NCBI RefSeq assembly: GCF_932526225.1
Contig: NC_064042.1
Coordinates: 7,433,540 to 7,497,539, forward strand
DNA length: 64,000 nt
Reading direction: 5' to 3'
Source of the DNA: Nematostella vectensis
Taxonomy: Eukaryota > Cnidaria > Anthozoa > Actiniaria > Edwardsiidae
Part shown: positions 1 through 11,909 of the stretch, piece by piece
Position numbering within the stretch: position 1 is the stretch's first letter
Layout: each line of letters starts with the position of its first letter
Position numbers and translations under genes: made by a program
The notes under the pieces: generated by a model
What the model was told of the DNA's origin: nothing
The model's input: only the letters and a program-made list of their open reading frames with translations
Database searches by the model: none

Positions 1-2568
1 GAACAAGATGTTGTTATGGAAGATCTGACCACTCCAAAGGACAAGGAGTCGCAGAAAATGTTCTCTCTAAAAAAGTGGAATGCCATAGCGATGTGGTCGT
101 GGGATGTTGAATGTGATACATGCGCTATTTGTCGTGTGCAAGTCATGGGTAAGAAATTCATATCTTTTTACTAGTTGTAAGCTTACTAAAGTACTAAGTA
201 TATATATATATACTTACTTGACTTGTAAAGAAGAGTGGCAGTGAGTTTTTATTTGTAATATTTTTTTGCTGTACAGATGCTTGCCTAAGGTGTCAGTCAG
301 ACAACAAGCAAGAGGAATGTGTTGGTGAGAACAATCGAATTTTTTTTTTCACTTTAATCAACAGAAATTAATCCCAAGTTTCTGTTGAATGCGGTACTCT
401 ACACAAAATGTATTCTTATCCTTTTTGCGAGATGTCTCTTGCTTCACAACTCAGAGAAATCCATAAAATACTGGTGCAGTCGATCTCCTCAATACTTTGA
501 ACTGAAGTTTTGAGTTAAGAATCTTAATGCTGCTACGTGTTCTCGGCTCTGTAGGAGTTTGTGACATGCTCGAACTCTTGCTGATCTTAAAGTCAGATTT
601 TTCATCTCACCTCAAAATATGGGTTGCATAACACTCTAGTTCATTACATTGTTCCAAAAACTGCCTAATTGTAGCTTATGTTGTCATCTTGATTAGAGAC
701 ATGATTGATGAGTTAAGGATACCGTAGACGCAAGCAGTAATTACCCCGATCGTCCTGGCAAAATTGCTCGCGCTCGCGTCGGATTAAAGCAAATGCCAGC
801 AAACTATATATCAATTTTAAGCTTAATGGGGGGGGGGTGAATAGGTTCGCGGATCGGCAGATTCGGCCCCGAAATGCTCACGGATTACGGATTTTGATGA
901 TTATTTCAGCGGATTGGCGGATTTTGGAAATACGGCGGATCACGGACCTGTTGACAATTTGGGCATGGATTTCGGTCGAATTTCGGATTTTAAATGAATT
1001 TCAATTGGTGCTATTTTGTTTATCTGTCAAACCATGCGGATCTAAAGATATCCGCGGATCCACGGATTTGCCCCGAAAATGTTGCAGATCGGCGGATTTA
1101 CATACCCATATTCCCCCCCTAATGATTGTACTTTCCTCCTAAAATAATCATTTTTTATACGCGCTTAATTTTGAGTGCTTTTGCCTGGTCCGAAGTGCGA
1201 AATCGACCACTTTTAAACATGCGAATGATTTATACACCAAAAGCGCATAACCTCCCGGGATCTGCCTTATATCTTTCGTCATGTACTGAACTGACAAACC
1301 GTGTCTACAATTGACGTCACACAGCCTCGTTGATTAATAATCAAGGGTCAAAGTTAGACGTGGAATAATTTTGCTTCTTTGGCTACAATGCGCTAATTAA
1401 GTAAAAGCTATTGATTATCCGCGGCACGGTGTGACAGAACAATATCTATACTAGACGCTTGCCAAGTTGCGCAGGAATCGGGCGGTTAGAAGTGTACCTT
1501 CATTTCACATATTTAAAGTAAGATGGGGTGAAATTTGATTGCGAGATATCAGTGATTGGAGTTGTGTAAACATTAGAGGCAGCGTGACAGTAATGACAGA
1601 CGAAGAGCAAATAGAGCCGCGTATGGCAACCAATCACATTGCACGCTCTACACGCAGCGGGAAAACTCTTAGGCACTCAAATGTCATAGCGCTAGTCATG
1701 CAAGTGAAGGAAGATGCCTAGACAGAAGCGAGCTTGCACCGAAGAAAAGAAGAGTGCGGAAAACTTAAAAAGACCGCGAACGGAGACAACTCTATGTTTT
1801 GGGCTTTCTTCCTCACTTCTTTGAAGGAAGCCAAGGATTCTTACTTAATCTTGGCGTAGTTTACAACTATACAAAATTTAGAGTAAACGCTTATAAAGTT
1901 GATATAAATACGGATAAATCTCAGATAAAACGTCGATAATGATACGCGCTTGTATGCAGGGGATGTAAGAGGGAAAAGCCGTAAAACTAAGTTCCCTGGA
2001 TGTTGATCGCGGGACTTTGAGCTAAGTAAACATGATTATGGGATTATCGACACCTTCAAGAATAACGCTACACTCGTTTGAATTCAGTTTTTCTTGAATA
2101 TCTGGCGAAGTATTTAAAATTTTGGTGGTATTTTTTTGCTAACATCTAGAGTGTGCCTATTGTCATCGAATGGCATAATAAAAAAATTTCACCCGAAATG
2201 AAGCCATTTGGGTCTACGGTATCGTTAACAGCTCACTTTCAACTCAGGTTCATATGCGTACAGAAGCATCATTTTAATATTTCTAGAATTGAAAACATTG
2301 ATCACTAGGGATTTCAAAAGAGAAATTAAAAGCATAACAATAGGCAACAAAAGGATTTTGCTGAAAGATCTTTCCATGTCTCAACCAGTAATCAAACCTG
2401 TCAAAGCAGAGGGGAAAGGCCTGATGTAATTTTGATCTCATCTTTGCAGTTGTATGGGGAGAATGTAACCACTCATTCCATAACTGCTGTATGTCCCTAT
2501 GGGTCGTCCAGAACAACAGATGTCCCCTCTGCCAGCAAGAATGGGTGGTGCAGAGAATTGGAAGATAG
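1..2568 (+). CDS. RNF7: RNF7 / RBX2 (SAG) RING-H2 protein, 5' partial, exons 1-148, 277-324, 2450-2568
   Basis: RING-H2 subunit of cullin-RING ubiquitin ligases; in animals RBX2 pairs mainly with CUL5, recruits E2 enzymes and promotes neddylation. The 104 residues seen cover essentially the whole RING: MFSLKKWNAIAMWSWDVEC starts at base 58, followed by TCAICR, the DACLRCQ segment (exon 2) and WGECNHSFHNCC...NNRCPLCQQEW (exon 3), ending VVQRIGR-stop at 2566-2568. These are the Cys/His zinc ligands of the family. Introns interrupt at VM|DACL (phase 1) and CV|VVW (phase 1), and all three exons join in frame. The 19 residues before MFSLKKW are not conserved, and the start codon may lie before the window. 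WNAIAMWSW and the insert after CAICR favour RBX2 over RBX1. Convergent with DCUN1D downstream, a functional partner in cullin neddylation. Confidence 0.95.
325..2449 (+). other. RNF7 intron 2, with CGGAT-rich repeat at about 840-1110
   Basis: A 2.1-kb intron from gtgaga (325) to tttgcag (2449). Bases 840-1110 contain many imperfect copies of CGGAT/GCGGAT (cggatcggcagattcgg, cggattacggattttg, cggcggatcacgg and others), a degenerate short-period repeat. A G8 run precedes it near 830. The rest is ordinary AT-rich intron with no further exon I could join in phase; the short open frames at 837-1314 and 1539-1721 show no recognisable protein. Confidence 0.6.
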
Positions 2569-2619
2569 CAATGGATTCTCAATGATTACAGCAAGAGGAA
2601 ACTTTTCTCATTAAGAACA

Positions 2620-2651
2620 CTGGGCTTTCACTGTTGTCAGTGAAAGCCCAG
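2620..2651 (+). repeat. Perfect 14-bp hairpin just after the RNF7 stop
   Basis: ctgggctttcactg (2620-2633), loop ttgt, then cagtgaaagcccag (2638-2651). The stem is perfect and starts 52 bases after the RNF7 stop codon, so it should lie in the 3' UTR. It is much longer than the six-base-pair histone 3' stem. It could be a remnant palindromic element or an RNA structure. Confidence 0.85.
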
Positions 2652-3435
2652 ATGGCACAGACTTTACCAACCTACAATATTTGAAAATATTCAGAAAAAA
2701 TTTACAGAGCAACAATTTTCTATTTCTCAGGCAAAAATTGGTGTCCCAATGATTCTCTGGAAGGGACGAGTTCTAATCTGAGTATTTACCTGATTATTTT
2801 CTAGCAGTGATCCAACTAATAAGAATTTAAAAAATAGAAAAGTATTAAGTTGGATAGTTTAGTATGTAACATTTAAAGTTGAGGTTTCTGTCTCTATTAG
2901 ATCTAACTACTTTAAACTATTATACCATCTGATGTTTGCACATTTGTTTCACAATTTGTTGCACAATGTATGATAATTTTGTGATTACCTAGGTATGATA
3001 GTGACTGAAACATCTACCAATCTTGTTCCTGTCAAGCAATAAGCCTAAAACACTGTTGATCAATAATTCTTCTTCTAGCAAAAACAATTTTTACTAGCTA
3101 ATCAAATTTTTCTATGAACTTGCATGAAGGCTGTAGCTAGAAAACTTAAGGAGGCCAGTTTTCAGATTCTTGCTTCAGAGGCAGATATTTTTTCATGTCT
3201 TTTTTAAAATTCCTAAAAGCCCCCCTACCCTGCCTCCATGCTCGCTACGGCCCTGTGTGTCGAATTTTTGGTTGGAATGTCAGTGTGTTATTTATTACTA
3301 TATTGTTCTGTATAATATATGTAAAGGTCTGAAAGCATTTTGTTTTACAATTACTGATTGATAAGAGTAGAACGTTTTTTTGGGGTAATCTATACAATAA
3401 GCAATTCATGTTGACCTTGTAAGCTCTTTCAACTA
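2652..3435. other. Spacer between RNF7 hairpin and minisatellite
   Basis: AT-rich non-coding sequence. Near 3213-3255 it carries cccccctaccctgcctcc...gctacggccctg, similar in flavour to stretches at 16300-16330 and 20460-20640, suggesting a dispersed repeat fragment. No gene seen. Confidence 0.4.
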
Positions 3436-5240
3436 GGACAAAGCTTACAAGGTACCCCCCTACCTCTTAGATGACAAAGCTTACAAGGCACCCCCCTACC
3501 TCCTAGATGACAAGGCACCCCCCTACCTCTTAGATGACAAGGCACCCCCCTACCTCCTAGATGACAAGGCACCCCCCTACCTCCTAGATGACAAGGCACC
3601 CCCCTACCTCCTAGATGACAAGGCACCCCCCTACCTCTTAGATGACAAAGCTTACAAGGCACCCCTCTACCTCCTAGATGACAAAGCGTACAAGGCACAT
3701 CCCCTACCTCCTAGATGACAAAGCTTACAAGGCACCCCCCCTACCTACTAGATGACAAAGCTTACAAGGCACCCCCCTACCTCCTAGATGACAAAGCTTA
3801 CAAGGCACCCCCTACCTCCTAGATGACAAAGCTTACAAGGCACCCCCCTACCTCCTAGATGACAGAGCTTACAAGGCACCCCCCCTACCTACTAGATGAC
3901 AAAGCTTACAAGGCACCCCCCTACCTACTAGATGACAGAGCTTACAAGGCACACCCCCTACCTCTTAGATGAAAAAGCTTACAAGGCACCCCCCTACCTC
4001 TTAGATGACAAAGCTTACAAGGCACCCCCCCTACCTCCTAGATGACAAGACACCCTCTACCTCTTAGATGACAAAGCTTACAAGGCACCCCCTACCTCCT
4101 AGATGACAAGGCACCCCTACCTCCTGGATGACAAGGAACCCCTCTACCTCCTAGATGACAAAGCTTACAAGGCACCCCCTATCTCCTAGATGACAAAGTT
4201 TACAAGGCACCCCCTACCTACTAGATGACAAAGCTTACAAGGCACCCACTACCTACTAGATGACAGAGCTTGCAAGGCACCCCCTACCTCCTAGATGACA
4301 GAGCTTACAAGGCACACCCCCTACCTCTTAGATGACAAAGCTTACAAGGCACCCCCCTACCTCCTAGATGACAGAGCTTACAAGGCACACCCCCTACCTC
4401 TTAGATGACAAAGCGTACAAGGCACATCCCCTACCTCCTAGATGACAAAGCTTACAAGGCACCCCCCCTACCTACTAGATGACAAAGCTTACAAGGCACC
4501 CCTACCTCCTAGATGACAGAGCTTACAAGGCACACCCCCTACCTCTTAGATGACAAAGTTACAAGGCACCCCCCTACCTCTTAGATGACAAAGCTTACAA
4601 GACACCCCCTACCTCCTAGATGACAAGGCACCCCCCACCTCTTAGATGACAAAGCTTACAAGGCACCCCCTACCTACTAGATGACAAAGCTTACAAGGGA
4701 CCCCCTGCCTAATAGATGACAAAGCTTACAAGGCACCCCCTAGAGGACAGAGCTTACAAGGGACCCCCTACCTACTAGATGACAAAGCTTACAAGGCACA
4801 CCCTGCTACCTCCTAGATGATAGAGCTTACAAGGCACCCCCCTACCTCTTGGATGACAAAGCTTACAAGGCACCCCCCTACCTCCTAGATGACAGAGCGT
4901 ACAAGGCACACCCCCCTACCTCTTAGATGACAAAGCTTACAAGGCACCCCCTACCTCCTAGATGACAAGGCACCCCTACCTCCTGGATGACAAGGCACCA
5001 CCCTACTTACCAGATGACAAAGCTTACAAGGAACCCCCCCACCTCCTAGATGACAAAGCTTACAAGGCACCCCCTATCTCCTAGATGACAAAGCTTACAA
5101 GGCACCACCCTACCTACTAGATGACAGAGCTTGCAAGGCACCCCCCTACCTCCTAGATGAAAAGGCTTACAAGGCACCCCCTACCTCCTAGATGAAAAAA
5201 GCCCTCCCTATCTGCTAGATGACAGAACTTACAATGCAAT
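3436..5240. repeat. 1.8-kb minisatellite, about 34-36-bp unit
   Basis: Tandem array with core acaaggcaccccc-tacctcctagatgacaaagctt. Units of about 35 bp alternate with short units of about 23 bp lacking the aaagcttac part (a run of these lies near 3500-3630). Variation is mostly in C-run length and in cctcc/cctct/cctac. The open frames crossing it (for example 3429-3698 on the minus strand, repeating GRGVPCHLG) are a by-product of the repeat and not a gene. Confidence 0.95.
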
Positions 5241-7347
5241 TTATGTGAGGGTCTGTGCAGAGGTTTGTGTGTTGCACAGGGAGGGGCGGGGCGAATTTGA
5301 TTGGTTTCCAACATGCATATTAGATGAACATCACACTTGATGATCATAAATATAAAATATGAAATCCTTTGACAGTTGGTTGTAGTCAAAGTACTGACAA
5401 ATGTAACAACTCTTTATTAGTATTTTTCAATGTGTCATCAGTTGTGGCTGTACAAATTGCAATGAGTTATGATGCTATCTAGGAACAAATATGAAAATAG
5501 TTCTTACATCAAGATTTTCTATTTTAAAAGTATTTGACTAACAACTAGTTGCTCTGTATCCCTCAAAATATGTTGACATTGAGGCGTGCCTCTCTGATCC
5601 AAACATCGACGACTTAAAAAGCATGTCAGCAACCAATTTTTTTATCTTAGCAAAGTAAAAAGAATAAGCCATTCTTATCGGCTTATTTTGGAAAACTGTT
5701 ACAAAATTTTCAATTGAATTTGGTAATAAAGAATAAGATTTTGTATTCAGGTGGTTATTTTGGGGTTTCTTCTAATCATTTGTCTTCGCATATTGGTTGA
5801 AAGCAACAACAAAGGTGTGGCTGACAAGGGCTCTTTAAGTTGCTTGTAAGGCATTCACTTCATAGACAATTTTCATATTTTTAGTAAAACAATAGTGAAG
5901 AGACTTGGGCATTATGCTAGATATAAGGCCACTGCAAATAATTTCATCTGAAAACTGTCCACACTATGTATACAGGTAAACCCGAAAGGGTGAAGGATCT
6001 ATGGAGTACGCTAAGTTTCATTACAAACCAGTATTTTTGGACAGGTGGGATTCTTTAGATACAGGTGATTAAAAAAATAGGTATGACTTATATTCTTAAA
6101 GTAACAGTTGCTTAAGTAATACATTATTATATATACAAGGTACAGTCCAGTTTTTCATATTTTATAAAAGAATCAAGTCTATGTTTTACATAACTGAAAA
6201 GTTACAAGAGTAAACTATAAACCATAAAACCTCATAAACAAGCCCAGTATTCATCTTGAGAAGAAGCACTCTGTTTTATTGATTTGGAATGAATGAGAAT
6301 TTCATATAAAAAATTGAAAATGAGCCTATAAAAGGTCAGGGTTGCTTGTTTGATGAGCCATATTTCTTAAGGGAGGTTATGCTAAAAAAAACTCAGAAAA
6401 CATACTTTAATATGCTGCATCAAAATTGATGGCCATAACAAAACAAAAACAACACAAATAATAGACTTGCTTACAAGATTTTATGCCATACTCTGTAAGA
6501 AGCAATAACTGTGCCTGGAAGAAATTACCAAGAAACCAGACATGTCTGTCCTGCCTGATATTTGATACTCTTATTATCAAAATCAGCTTTCAGATAAAAT
6601 GTAGCAACTAGCTGTTGAATATATATTGGAAATAATCACATAATCCTAGAAATAGTATGAAAGTTTTTATTTAATTGTAACAAATCCCTTAATACATGAA
6701 ATTTTCACAACACTTAAATTTTGAAAATTTATAATTCTCAAAATAATGCTAAATGAAAGATGCAATTAAAAGAAATTTTGTAAAAGATGACATAAAAACA
6801 TTCACATTAAAAGGATTGGAGAAGGTTTGCATCAGCAATTTAAAGCCTAGTCTATTTCTAGGAGGTAATGTCTAGTTCTAGTTAAAAGTTTTGTACTTTT
6901 GTTGCATTTAAAAATCAAAGTTTGTTTTAGTAGAAAAGTTTGTTTTACTTGAAATGTCACAAAAATTTCATGTAATAAGATACAGTGTTTACTATACGTA
7001 CAGCATTCTGCTCTGACCTACTATAGCCCAGCCCATCCCTTAGATAGAAAAACTGCTTTATGGGAAAAAACATGATAGCCAGATGATATTCCTAAAAAAG
7101 GTAATTTTCACAGGAAGTTGCACAGCTAAGCTGCTAACATTTAATTGGAATTAATTGTCAGAGTTTGCTATATAAGTAGTACTATAATCACCATGAAATC
7201 ATGGCGTACTACTGTAGGTCCAATATTGATGTGCAAACTCTAAGAATCGTTGGCGTAGCAAACCACTACCCATTTGGGGGTTATCAGGCACCTAAACAAT
7301 GTTGAGTGCTACGAATGCTCACCTCACGCTCGCTCAATCACTTCACA
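5241..7347. other. Non-coding spacer between RNF7 side and DCUN1D 3' end
   Basis: AT-rich sequence with no exon or RNA gene that I can support. It probably includes the 3' UTR of DCUN1D (minus strand) at its right end. The open frame at 5153-5389 is mostly repeat-derived. Confidence 0.5.
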
Positions 7348-10300
7348 TCATACTGTTGTCTGTTTACCAGGTTGGGTTATCCTAGGCTTAGCATACTCTA
7401 CAAATTCATCAATCAACACAGGCCAGGCTCCTGCAAAACGGGAAAAATCAATCATCTCTATTTTATAAAGATAAATAAACTTATTCCATATGGGGTAAAG
7501 TACCTTCTTCGTCATAATTGCTCATGTCATCCTCAATCATGTTGCTGAAATCCAGCAAAAGGTTCCATGTATCTCTAGATATTGCCCTCTTATGATGATT
7601 CTGACAAGTGAAAAAACAAACAAAAAACAAGAAAACGATTAACAAAAGTGTTAGAGGAGGGATGGGCTGATTTAACCACATATGGGTAAAGGTTGGAGAG
7701 AGCATTAGGAAAGCGATTTAAAGACACTTAAAATGCTGTGTTATGCTCTATAAAATGTCCTACATGTAATCTTCTAAACACATGTTAGAAAAAGAATCAA
7801 TCAAAATACTAATCAACATAGTTGTGTTCATTAACCAGAGTATTGAATTTGGTTAACCAAAAACTGGTACTTTTTCAAATGTTCGTTTTTTATAAGACTT
7901 TTTCACACAGACTGAAGAAGGTAAACTGGGTAAAAGGGAGGAACTGCCATCCACCCAGACCCCCTCCCCTACCTCAATAATAAAACATTGTGTGCAACAA
8001 TTTAGCAAGTAAACAGAAACAAATTAGTGAGTACATACCAAAAGAAATTCACACCAGATGTCAAGAAACTTGAATCTTGAGTTAAGCACTATTCTCCAAT
8101 ATGCAATAGCCATTTCTAATTCTAAGCAAAGAAAAAAAAAAGAAGACTTTTATTATGACTTTAAAGAGATTATCTACTTAGAAACTGTTTAAATCTGTAC
8201 TACCACAAAAGATTTCAAATTGAATGGGATGAGGGTTCCCCCCTCACCTCCCAAGGTTGTATGCAACTGAGTAAAATGACTACCATACAAGTAGTTCTAA
8301 AAAAGCACTGGAGCTCATAGAAACTAGACAAGAAAGAGACAAATATTTAATGGACGAAAGTTTATTGAAAAAAGCTATCAAGTTGTAAAATGATATAGAG
8401 AAAAAAAACTGTTGTAGTTGTATAAAATTGATATTAAATTAATAAAAACACCTTCGGTCTTTTGTGCAAACTTTTTGTGCCTCCCTAAAATAAACACCTC
8501 GTCTGAGAGTCGAAAAATTTAATAAGTGCCAGGGCGCTTATTCAAGTAAATACGGTATCTGTTATATGGAGGAGGGTGTCCGTTATATGGAGGGTGTCCA
8601 TTAATATGTGGGAGGGTGTCTGTTATATGGAAGAGGGTGTCTGTTATATGGAGGAGGGTGTCCATTATATGGAGGAGGGTGTCTGTTATATGGAGGAGGG
8701 TGTCCATTATATGGAGGAGGGTGTCTGTTATATGGAGGAGGGTGTCCATTATATGGAGGAGGGTGTCCATTATATGGAGGAGGGTGTCTGTTTTATGGAG
8801 GAGGGTGTCTGTTATATGGAAGAGGGTGTCTGTTATATGGAGGAGGGTGTCCATTATATGGAGGAGGGTGTCTGTTATATGGAGGAGGGTGTCCATTATA
8901 TGGAGGAGGGTGTCTGTTTTATGGAGGAGGGTGTCCGTTATATGGAGGAGGGTGTCCATTATATGGAGGAGGGTGTCTGTTATATGGAGGAGGGTGTCCA
9001 TTATATGGAGGAGGGTGTCCATTAGATGGAGGAGGGTGTCCATTATATGGAGGAGGGTGTCCATTATATGGAGGAGGGTGTCTGTTTTATGGAGGAGAGT
9101 GTTCATTAATATTGAGGAGGGTGTCTGTTTTATGGAGGAGAGTGTTCATTATATGGAGGAGGGTGTCTGTTATATGGAGGAGGGTGTCCATTAGATGGAG
9201 GAGGGTGTCTGTAATATGGACCCTCCAAGGCACTATGGATCACGTTTCTAATAAAGCCCTCCTAAACAATAAGGCCTGTCAGGAGTTATACAGTATGTCA
9301 TGAAACATAGTAATTGACTCACCTAAACTTTTCTGCCCTGGATTTTTGGCAAAGTTGAAGGTAAATTGATATAAATCTTTAAACTTTGAGGAATCTCGAA
9401 GTTCATTTTCTAGTGACGGAAGTTTACTTTTAAGCTTGTCAATGGAATCACAACTGAAAAAGAACATATAAACATAAGTAAGGGCTTCACTATCCCATGC
9501 AACATCTACCATGACATTTATATACTGAGAGCCCTTACCCTAATTCTGTCATCCCATCTGTGAATTCTTTCCGACTAAACTCGCATTGTGTGGCTGCCCT
9601 GAACTTCCATGCTATAATTAGCACCTTAAGGCTTGCAGGGTCTAGACTTAGATCTTGGCAAAAATGGCTGATGCCCTCAGCTAATATCTTATCATCCTCA
9701 TCAGGCTCTAAAGCAAAAAAAAAAACATTCATTGAGTTGCCTTATCACCGTAGAGCTAGCATCAATGGCTCCATCCTTGATATACAAGTACAAACAGTAT
9801 GAAGTTCACAGAGGGACATCAAACCAACGTTTGCAGGATTGTAATTTTCTCTTTCTTTTTTGAAAATAGAACACCTCTATCAATTAAAAAAGTTGATTTT
9901 GCAAACAAATGAGGCTTTCATAATTCGCGTGTCATCCGTCAACCGACCTGTGAATTCTGACAATCTTTTGCATTTTTTGGGGGGAGGGAGGGGAGAAACG
10001 AAAAGAAACATGTCCTAGTTAAAAATGAAACCCCAAACATGGCCCAAGTAGAAGAACCAACAAATTTTGAAGTAAATGCTGTTTGAAATTAAAAGCAAAA
10101 GTTTTTAATTTTCAAACTATGCCAAGCTTGACTGAACTACTATTATGCATTATCGGAAAGTGCAATAAAGCTTGGCTGAAGTTCTATATACTTTAAAGTG
10201 CAAGAAACTAGAATTACTGTAAACAGAACAAGTAAAGATAAGCATTTTGTTTCTTTTGTTGACATTGTCCAGGTCTTTTCTGTGTGACAGCCAAGAAAAT

Positions 10301-11487
10301 AATAACTCAAAGATCAAGTAAAAAAACTAAGAGCCAAGTTAAACGTACCTTCATTTTCCCCACAAAGAATTTTACCATTGTTGCAGAGTTTTGCTGACAC
10401 AGAAACTAATATATAGGAATATACCAAAATCACAGAGGTAATTACCTAAATTACTTCCTTTAAAATATTCTACAGTCTATTACCATCAATTCGTGATCAA
10501 AACAAACATGGAAAGGAACAAACTGTACAACAAACATTGTCCAGGTCTTTTCTGTGTGACAGCCAAGAAAATGATAACTCAAAGATCAAGTAAAAAAAGT
10601 AAGAACCATGTAAAAAAATTCCTTCCTTTTCCCCACAAAGAATTTTTTAACCATTGTTTACCCTTGCAGAAATTTGCTGACACAGAAACTAATATATAGG
10701 AATATGTAATGAATAGGAATATACCAAAATCACAGAGGTAATTACCTAAATTACTTCCTTTAAAATATTCTACAGTCTATTACCATCAATTCGTGATCAA
10801 AACAAACATGGAAAGGAGTCTCCTTGTTTCTAAGGTAGAGGTAGACCTCTGTTTAGTTCCAGGTTATTTTAGTGCATAGGATGTTATTATCGGATGTCAT
10901 AGGGTATATAAATAGGTGAAACGCTGGGCACCTCGACAAGTGTGCTTGGGAGAATGAAACGCTCACTGTCCAGTGGAATTTTGTCTGTTTTGTCTCATGT
11001 AGCCCCTATGATCATTTATGCCGGAAACTCCAATATACTTATGACAAAACAAAATATATAAACACGAGCTATTTATCCGAGGGAAACAGAAATCCTGCCA
11101 TGGTTTTCGATAAGAACAGAATCGTAGTACGCGAAGTAAAGCTGACATTCAGGGTCATCTTACTCACCTTTATAGCGATCAAACAGACTAGACAGCTTCT
11201 TCTTATCCAGTATCACTCTACTCTCGGTATCATATCGTTCAGGATTCTGGAAATAATTGTCTGAGGCAACATCTAGCCGCCAGTCGTGCTGGTTTAAACA
11301 TGTAATCGCTGTCCTCTCGTTTGTCTCAGTGAAGGCGATGAACTGACGCACTTTTTCGCGTTGGGAAGATTTTAGCCTGTGCTGTTGGGACACAAATAAT
11401 ATTCCACGACATTAAGCATTTGCATGTGATCAATTGGGGAAAGTGATAGAGGTATTGGGTTGTTAATTCACGGGTAAATCTCACCAT
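7348..11487 (-). CDS. DCUN1D1: DCN1-like protein (DCUN1D1/DCUN1D2 orthologue), complete, 7 exons, 259 aa
   Basis: Cofactor of cullin neddylation that bridges cullins and the NEDD8-loaded E2. Minus-strand exons: 11485-11487 (start codon only), 11168-11381, 9539-9707, 9323-9453, 8039-8121, 7504-7600, 7348-7430. They sum to 780 nt, 259 aa plus stop, the length of human DCUN1D1. Exon 2 gives [14 protein letters not shown] and the N-terminal UBA-like domain ([15 protein letters not shown]); the potentiating-neddylation domain follows, with [70 protein letters not shown] and [16 protein letters not shown], ending GKQTTV. Exon 2 has no in-frame ATG: the apparent start at 11393 is a GTG inside the splice acceptor region. 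ATG followed at once by gtgaga at 11485 gives MHRLKSSQ, like vertebrate MHKLKSSQ. DCUN1D1 and 2 cannot be told apart. Confidence 0.95.
8555..9218. repeat. 21-bp minisatellite in DCUN1D intron 4
   Basis: About 30 copies of gtgtctgttatatggaggagg, with tgtccatt and tgtctgtt variants. The unit is 21 bp, seven codons, so several frames on both strands stay open for 150-230 codons (for example DTLLHIM repeats on the minus strand, MEEGVCY on the plus). It lies between exons 4 and 5 of DCUN1D, so coding use is very unlikely. Confidence 0.95.
10263..10817. repeat. Tandem duplication, two copies 272 bp apart, in DCUN1D intron 2
   Basis: Copy 1 at 10263-10517 and copy 2 at 10535-10817 both run from cattgtccaggtcttttctg to aacaaacatggaaagga. 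They differ by a few substitutions and small insertions, such as the extra atgtaatgaataggaat in copy 2. The last 90 bases are almost identical. Confidence 0.9.
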
Positions 11488-11909
11488 TTCCACATTACAA
11501 TTTGCTGAACCAACCGCCCTGAGTACTAGAACACAATCCGCGCCTGCAGTGCGGTCAGCAGATACACTACCCTCTGTACCCTAGAGATAAAAAAAAACGC
11601 TTTAAAATACTTCAACAGTTCGAAGCAATTTCTGTCACTGCGATTAAATTACAATACAATAAACAATACTTGAATAATTTAGCTTTTTGCTTTATTTTTC
11701 TTATTTTACTTTTAATAGACAAAAGTTTATAATGTTTTAGCTAGAGCGATAGGACTACCCACCCCTCCCCTCCTACACCAATCTGTGAGCCATGTTAGAG
11801 CAGAGCGTATTTTTGGTAGATTGCATCGTGACAAGTTTTCTTTATGAATTTCTCGCAAGATAGCGACAAAAATTAAATCAACGCGGAATATCTTGGATTT
11901 TTACAGACC
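11488..11909. promoter_or_regulatory. Shared 5' region of DCUN1D (-) and SNX24-like gene (+)
   Basis: 422 bases separate the two divergent start codons, so both promoters must lie here or in exon 1/intron 1 of DCUN1D. No TATA box is obvious near either start. The stretch is AT-rich, with a local GC-richer patch around 11520-11580. Assignment as a bidirectional promoter is inferred from gene orientation. Confidence 0.55.

Noticed and set aside
3429-3698. 89-codon frame repeating GRGVPCHLG
   Set aside because: Produced by the minisatellite; it loses frame as soon as unit lengths change.
8519-9303. Open frames of 149-231 codons on both strands
   Set aside because: They come from a 21-bp tandem repeat whose unit is a multiple of three and lacks stops; it lies inside a DCUN1D intron.
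11160-11393. DCUN1D start at 11393
   Set aside because: The codon is GTG inside the splice acceptor region; a spliced ATG at 11485-11487 fits the family start better.
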